Assembly (NCBI RefSeq): GCF_000143415.4
Contig: NW_003314310.1
Span: 1-64,000 of the forward strand
Reading direction: 5' to 3'
Source: Selaginella moellendorffii
Taxonomy: Eukaryota > Streptophyta > Lycopodiopsida > Selaginellales > Selaginellaceae
DNA length: 64,000 nt
Below, one piece after another: positions 57,985 through 64,000 of this stretch. Position 1 is the stretch's first letter. The number at the start of each line of letters is the position of its first letter. The notes beneath the pieces were generated by a model. It searched no databases, was not told the origin of the DNA, and worked only from the letters and a program-made list of their open reading frames with translations. The position numbers and the translations under genes are program-made.

Positions 57985-59110
57985 ACATGTGACGATTCAA
58001 CAACTCTCTTTTGCCAGACATCAAGATCGAAATCAATAAGTTGCTTGCTACAAGTTTTATTTACCCAGTAGAACACTCTCAATGGATCTCCAATGTCATC
58101 CTAGCATGCAAAGCAAATGGCAAGCTCAACCTTTGCATAGACTTCAGAGCACTCATCCAAGTCATGGCCCACAACCATTTTCCTACACTGTTCTTGGACC
58201 AAATGGCCGGCCAACAGTTTTATTTTTTTATGGATGAATTCTTGGGCTATAATCAGCTCCATATTCATCCTTCTGATCGTGCACTAACTGCTTTTCACAC
58301 ACCCTAGGGAGTTTTCTTCTACAATATGCTCCCTTTCAGTATATGCAATGCAGAGGCAATGTTTCAATGATTCATGACACATGCTTTCCATGATCTCTTG
58401 GGAGGAGCTCTATGTGTGTACATGGATGACTTATGCACAGCTTCCCAGATGTTCCAAGATCACCTCCAACATCTGGAATAGGACTTTATTCGGTGCCGAC
58501 AACACCGTTTCTCACTCAATCCGGCAAAGTGCAAGTTCCGGGTCACAAAAGGCTATCTGCTGGGATTTGATGTCTCTGCTCAAGGCATTTCTCCACAAGC
58601 AGCCAAGTGCAGGGACATTTTACAACAACCTCCTCCTTCCACAGTGAAGCAGTTGCAAAGCTTTCTCAGCAGGACTGGATTCTTCAGGAGGTTCATCCAA
58701 GACTATGCCGCTCTAACATGTCCTCTGGTGGCCCTACTCAAGCATGACACCTCTTTCTCTTGGGGACACACTCAGAAACATGCTTTTGATCTCTTGCAAG
58801 AAGCACTGACGTCACCACCCATTCTCTCACCACCGGTATTGGGCCAACCATTTGAGATATTTGTCACGGTTGGAGATGAGCTGTTTGGGATTTGTCTGTG
58901 CTAATCTTCTGGGCCGGAAGAGCCCCCACATACAACATACTTTGCCTCTCACTCAGTCAAGGAGTCCAAGAGCAAGTTTCTTGAGGTGGAAAAAGACGTA
59001 GTGGCAGTGGTTTATACTCTCCAATGTTTCCGACACATTCCCCTAGGGAGTGATATCCTTGTCCATGTTTCTAACAATGTTCTAATGTTTCTTTTACAGT
59101 GAACCACTCA
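57985..59110 (+). pseudogene. Reverse transcriptase and RNase H remnant
   Basis: RT motifs in order: FIYPVEHSQWISNVILACKAN, LNLCIDFRAL, HFPTLFLDQMAGQQFYFFMD, a catalytic YMDD near 58425, SLNPAKCKF, then SFLSRTGFFRRFI and LTCPLVALLK. RNase H follows (FEIFVTVGDELFGICLC, TTYFASHSVKESKSKF). In-frame TAG, TGA and TAA codons sit at conserved positions. Confidence 0.8.
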
Positions 59111-59138
59111 TGCTCCACATACTTTATCATGGAAATTT

Positions 59139-60050
59139 GTGATTCAAGAGTTCAAGCCTCGTTTTGTGCTGAAGAAGAAGCACATTCTCGACCCCAACCA
59201 GTTGACGGTGGCTGTGGCTCAGGAGTTTGCAGTCCCAGCATCCCTGATTGAGGTGGCAAAGTACTTGGACACTGGTTCTATTCCAGACCACGTGTCCAAG
59301 ACACAGAAGCAAGCTCTTGGGATCCAAGTACAGCAATATTGCCTTTTGGGAGGCTCCCTCTATCGCTGCACTGCACATGGGGTCCTGCTTTGCTGTGTCA
59401 CTGAGGCTGAGATCCCCGAGCTCATGCAAGCTTTTCACTCATGCTCTAGACACTATGCAAGCAAAACAACAGCTCAGCTTCTTCTGCGACATGGTTTCTA
59501 CTGGCCTTCCATTCATCATGACACAGCCAAGTATGCCAGCAAGTGTTTCTAGTGCCAGCAATTCAACCCCCACAACAGCATTCCCCATCTTTCATTTCTA
59601 TGGGGCCTTTCTTCAAATGGGGTTTAGACTTCATCAGCCTTATTTCTCCCCCAAGCTCACATGGACATCGATATATTTTGATGGCAACGGACTATTTCAC
59701 GAAGTGGATTGAGGCAGTTCCTCTCAAGTGAGCAGACTAGACATCTACAGCAAAGTTCCTATATGAGTTTATTGTGTGCCAGTTTGGAGTTCCAGCTGTT
59801 CTAGTATCTGACTGCAGTGGTGCTTTACTTGGACGAGTTGTGGAGTATCTCTTGCAGCAGCTTCATGTCCAACATGTCAAGAGCAGTAGCTACTATCCAT
59901 AATCCAATGGGCAAGCTGAGTCCAGCAACAAGATCCTCAAGGCCATCCTCTCCAAGCTGGTGGACGAGCTCCACAGTGGCTGGGTCCTTTCTTTATCAAG
60001 TCTACCACTCTTGGAGGAGCATACACACTCACAGATGAGACTGGACAGGA
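59139..60050 (+). pseudogene. Integrase remnant of the 53-61 kb Ty3 element
   Basis: HHCC finger (LMQAFHSCSRHYASKTTAQLLLRHGFYWP... C-x-x-C near 59550), integrase core frames (GLDFISLISPPSSHG 59620; ATDYFTKWIEAVPLK 59685), then SQ/SNPQAN-like sequence near 59890. Broken by stops near 59550 and by frame changes. Confidence 0.7.
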
Positions 60051-61061
60051 GCTCCCTCACTCTCACAATAACTCCCATCTCAAGTTGTTTCAGTGGTGAG
60101 ATCTTTCTATTTTCTCTTTTCTTTTTATTTCTTCTCTCTTTCTTGCTTTTATTTCTGCTCTCACTCTTCTTACATCTTTCTTCAGGCCAGGGAATCATGT
60201 GGATCAAGTCTCTTTCCATGGTGAACACACTTTGGCTGCATTATCAATTATATGAAGACTCCTCAACTCTTGCTAATTTGTGCTTTATTTCTTTGGCTTC
60301 TTTCCTTACATCAATTCCATCCTCACATTCTCATCACCACTCTATATCATCCATGCTCTAAAATTCCCTTCCACACACTCACACTATTGTTGCCCAGCTC
60401 TCACTACACATACCTAATGTACTCTTTCACATTTTCCGCCATTCATCATCTATTCATACTAGACACTTGGGGACAACACTTTATCATAAAGGCTCTTCCA
60501 GACAAGTAGCAACAAAAATTAAGACATTCTCATGCACAACATACAAGATATCTGATGGATCAGTCACATGCTGCAACTTTCTTTTCTTTGGAGTTGATTT
60601 CTTCTTCACTAAGAGATCCTGACCACAGCAAGCATCCATTCTCTATGCTTTCTTTTTCATTCTCGGTCAAAGTTTTGAGCACAGACTACATGAGCTTGAG
60701 GCGTCATTAGCATATTCATTTTGTAGAGTGTGGGAGCCAAGTTTAAACTTGTTTCCATTTGGTTTTCTTGCTCTTTTTTCCTTATTTTTCCCTCTTCTCC
60801 TACTTTTTTGAGTCTCTAATTCAACTACATAGTTTCCTATTGGGTTTTCTCTATATCTTTGAATTTTAAACTCCTCTCCCATCTTTTACTTTCATCTCCA
60901 TTTTTTTTTACTTTTACTTTCAATTTTTCTTTTGTTGTTTTCTTTTCCATTTTCTTTGTTTCAGTAGTCACCCTCTCTGGACACTTCATTCTAGCATATG
61001 GGACCATCTCAGCTGTGGGTTCTTACATGCTGAAGTCTTATACATCCCACCAGTGGTTGCT
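60050..61061 (+). other. Ty3 tail, CT-rich, no gene
   Basis: Noncoding 3' region with C/T runs at 60100-60180 and 60890-60960. Confidence 0.5.
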
Positions 61062-61539
61062 TGTTGTAGTGCTAGCTCATCATTGCCTTCTCCTTGCATT
61101 ATGGTTTATATTCTGGCTTGAGAGAACATAGGGAATATTCTATGCCCTTGTAATATTCCCTCATCCTTGTATAAGAGAGGCTTAAGTATAAGGTTCCACC
61201 CCATTTTCTCTTGCACTTGAGTTTGGAGCTACAACTTTGTGAGCATGTGAAGGATGGATCCACAGTTGGGGATGAAAAATGCCCCAACACTCTTTCCATA
61301 TTTTTCTTGACTTTTTCTTTCACATTAGGTTTTAGTTTGACTACAAGGTTTCCCATCGAGTTTTCTTCCTTATCTTCAAACTTCACACTACCCTTTTCTT
61401 TTTCTTTTTCCATTTTGTTTTCCAGAGTTTCTATTAGTTTACCTAATTACCAGTAGTTGGGATCAGTAGTAGAGGTACACTCTACACTCTTCGGAGGGTT
61501 CTCATGTGTCTGAAGCCAATGCAATCCACCATGGCCACA

Positions 61540-61736
61540 TGTTAAGGCATGGCCACTTAGAGAGTGTGAGAGTGACAAAGAAAATATTTTGATTCCTAAA
61601 ATATTCCTAAAACATTCCTAATCTTCCTTGTATAAAACCCTTGCCTCACAAGGACAGGGGGGGGATTTGTAGAAAGATTGGAGCATTTTCTCATGTTTGA
61701 GCAAGCATTGCAGAAGCATCCCTCATTTCCCCAACA
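61540..61736 (+). repeat. LTR of the outer Ty3 element
   Basis: TGTTAAGGCATGG to CCCCAACA, with paired AAAATATTC motifs, a TATAAAACCC TATA-type box near 61633 and a G run near 61658. Related to 46743-46858 and 8648. Confidence 0.65.
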
Positions 61737-64000
61737 AAGCTTCTCTCCCTCACTTCTAAAGAATTGAAAGATTCTCTTATAAGGCTTTAAATACCCATTT
61801 AAGAGTCCAATCCAAATAGCATGAAGTAGCAATCTTGGTGGTTGATAACCATATTGACCAAAATCTCTTCCGTCCAATTTGAATTGACAAAATCCCAAAT
61901 GAACCCCAAAGTATACATAGGTTCACCACTCACCCCAATAATTGTTGCTGATTTGAGCTCCACCAGATGCTCCAGCTTGAGGTGCTTCACAACCTCAAGG
62001 ACTAACTGATTAGCACTAGAATCTAGCAACACCTCAAGCTTTTGGCCACAAATCATTGTTTTCATAATTGCATGAGGTTGTTCTGGATAATCCTTCTCAA
62101 ACATGGCAAAAGCACCACTAAGGCCCTCCAGCCATCAATAGTAATGAGGATCTGCTGGAGCTGAAATTGTACAAGAGATTCCTTTATATACTTTGTCATC
62201 TCTTGAGTTCAGTATTTGGCTCCCTTGGAGGTGGTTTTATCCTTTCTTCCATAGCCTTGGCCTTCTCAGCTGCAGTCCTCTTGTTACATTCTTCAATTCT
62301 TCTGTTTTCATTCTCAAGTATGAATCATATACAATCACAGATCCTCTTCTTCATTATTGTGTTTAGAATCTAGCTCATCTGTCTCTTCCAACTCCACATT
62401 GCCAGCCTCATTGAGCTCCTTGGTCATACCATAATAGCAGCTTAAGTCCTCTAGTTAAGGGGGCAATCCCTAGCCCAATAATCCCCTTCATACTTGAAAT
62501 ATTTACCCTGTCTATTGCTTTAGACTTGATCTACCACCTTTTTACCAAAGGCCACCATCTGGGGTCCATTTTGAGTTGGGCTTTTGTTTCTTATGTGAGG
62601 TTTGTGGTCAAGCTCTTGACCTCCTTATGCAACTTTTCTGCAGTAGCATCTTCCACATTCTTCACTTGGTCTGTAAATTTCACCATCTTGTTCACCTTAG
62701 GAATCTCTGTCTTATAGATATCTTCTCCAAGTTTGAACTCAAGTGCTTGTGTTACTGCCTATGCATATGACTCCTATAAAGTGTTCTTCATACAATCTTT
62801 CAATAGAGTCCTCAATCCTTCAAGAGAAATAACCAAGCAACCAAAGACAACAACTCAAAATATGAATTATAAGGGGTTTAAATAAAGAGGGAAAAGGCAA
62901 AGTGTACCCTCTTTTCCAATTAGTTAAGGGCATTGGGCTACTTAGGGTTAAGTGTCCTTGGGTTTGAATAGTATTGAGCTAAATAACCTCTTGGGAAGTT
63001 TAAATTTAGGAGCTTACATTTGGTATCATATAAAGTCTCAAGTCTAACTCTGTTAGTTCGCTAGGGAAATCATATTATATGTTGAAATTAATATTTAGTA
63101 GGTTTAATTTGCCTATGGCTCGAAGGGGTAGGGTGTCAAGAGAGTGAGGCTCTCAGGAGACCTATGCTCTCTTGACACCTATGGCAAAGAGAAGGCCAAA
63201 TTCAGGAGCATATAGGCCTCAATTGCATTGTAAGGCAACTCAAGGCATTTGTAAAAGTCTGGACAGTTTCACTGCTGAATGACCTTCTGAGGAGAAGTCT
63301 AAATTCAGGAGCTTACAAAGCCCAATTACATTGCAAGCCAACTTAGGGCATTTGCAAAATTCCAGACAGTCTTACTGTTTTTCTGAGTGCTTGTGGCAAG
63401 TTCATATAGGAGTCTTCAATTATCAAAGTTGAGAAACCAATCTCTAAACTTCCACTCAAGCCAATGGTGCCTAATCTCACATCCCTCTGGATCCCCTAGG
63501 AAATCTTCCTTTCAAGAATTCCACTAAACCTTGGCCAGTCCAATGGACATTGCACTTTCAGCCCATAGCAAAGTGTTGTAGTCTAACTAACCATTCAATT
63601 TTGCTATGAAAAAGGTTGCCAACCAGTTTTGATTCTCAATTGGTTTACCATCTCCCTTGAAACTAGGCAATTTAAACTTGCTAAAGATAGTGGCATCTCA
63701 TTCACATGGTGTAGTAAGACCTCATAATCCTCTAAACATCCTAGGAGGATTTATCAATTGTCCTTAGCATACACTTCAAACATAGAGCTGTAAGCAACTA
63801 AGAGATGAGGATCTTACTTCTAGTGAACACTTAAGTATCTGCATAGCTTAGTTCTTTTATTCCCCAACTAGAATAATGATTTCCCCCAAATCCTTGTTAT
63901 CCTCTAGCACAAATTCTCCTTGCACAACTCCTAGGGAATATCCACACATCTTCACATCACACCCTTCAATCAAACATGACTTTGACTATTTCAAGGGTTT
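61737..64000 (-). pseudogene. Ty3-type protease, zinc knuckle and gag remnant
   Basis: Minus strand. Protease: VLLDSSANQLVLEVVKHLKL (62020) where the D-S/T-G triad has become DSS, then INHQDCYFMLFGLD. Upstream a degraded CCHC knuckle reads YFKYEGDYWARDCP near 62460-62505. Farther upstream, KFNLPSFKGDGKPIENQNWLATFF (about 63610-63680) resembles a gag start. The element runs toward the window edge and the 5' end is not visible. Confidence 0.5.

Larger units (their letters stand above)
53412..61289 (+). mobile_element. Ty3-type LTR retrotransposon, 7.9 kb, decayed
   Basis: LTRs of 229 bp (53412-53640) and 228 bp (61062-61289) share TGTTGT, ATATTCCCTCATCCTTGTATAA, GTTCCACCCCATTTTCTCTT and TGAAAAATGCCCCAA. 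A 4-bp duplication CTCT flanks them (53408-53411 and 61290-61293), and the 46500-46530 paralog shows an uninterrupted site. Internal order: gag (55.2-55.6), protease (56.4), an RNase H-like segment (57.4-57.6), RT (58.0-58.6), RNase H (58.8-59.1), integrase (59.2-60.0). Stops throughout make it inactive. I could not identify a convincing primer site. Confidence 0.8.

Noticed and set aside
1-64000. tRNA or rRNA genes
   Set aside because: I saw no cloverleaf with A and B boxes and no rRNA-like stretch. TGGTATCAGAG motifs are retrotransposon primer sites, not tRNA genes.

Overview
The window looks like repeat-rich nuclear DNA of a streptophyte plant. The evidence is a TTTAGGG telomere-type repeat, plant-style Ty1/copia and Ty3 remnants, a hAT transposase with a DUF659-like core, TRIM elements primed by tRNA-Met, GT-AG introns, and stop codons that look like decay by cytosine methylation. 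No bacterial operon features are present. The presence of a Crinkler-like NTPase gene and of a DUF7869-like transposase may point to a bryophyte, lycophyte, fern or charophyte rather than a flowering plant, but I cannot name the species. Two 100-base N runs (23672-23771, 38597-38696) mark a draft assembly.

Layout. 1-1425: minus-strand three-exon gene for a coiled-coil plus P-loop NTPase of Crinkler type. 2.2-3.1 kb: Ty3 protease remnant. 3.7-5.2 kb: copia remnant. 5.2-6.3 kb: Ty3 integrase remnant. 6.3-9.6 kb: unrecognised ORFs, an LTR scrap and two simple-repeat arrays. 9.6-13.1 kb: Ty3 gag/protease remnant. 13.5-14.5 kb and 42.86-45.2 kb: the two halves of one hAT transposase gene, split by a 28-kb block of nested elements. 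That block has a full noncoding LTR retrotransposon on the minus strand (14493-21762), an inverted relative on the plus strand with LTRs at 22933-24185 and 41058-42194, and a TRIM at 42211-42860. 45.2-64 kb: layered Ty3 elements, including one with 229-bp LTRs and a 4-bp target duplication (53412-61289), a solo LTR (51788-52928) and an intact 393-bp TRIM with perfect 5-bp duplication (48025-48417).

The main discovery is at 26224-39237. Inside the plus-strand LTR retrotransposon sits a 13.0-kb DNA element with perfect 24-bp terminal inverted repeats (starting AAGCTCTATTTCG) and an apparent 3-bp TTT target duplication. The other retrotransposon copy supplies the empty site (18599-18602). The element carries two divergent genes: a roughly 1030-residue DDE/DDD-type transposase-like protein with DUF7869-like motifs (minus), and a long multi-exon gene (plus) joining a ParB-like domain, a large unassigned domain, an acidic region, a proline-rich repeat region and an FCP1/NIF-type HAD domain. 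About 25 copies of a 20-24 bp palindrome (consensus near ATGGCRTGWGGCCYCAYGCCAT) are scattered through it; I noticed none outside it. Several lie just upstream of 3' splice sites of the second gene; four others lie in coding sequence. Everything else in the window is decayed repeat sequence of ordinary kinds.
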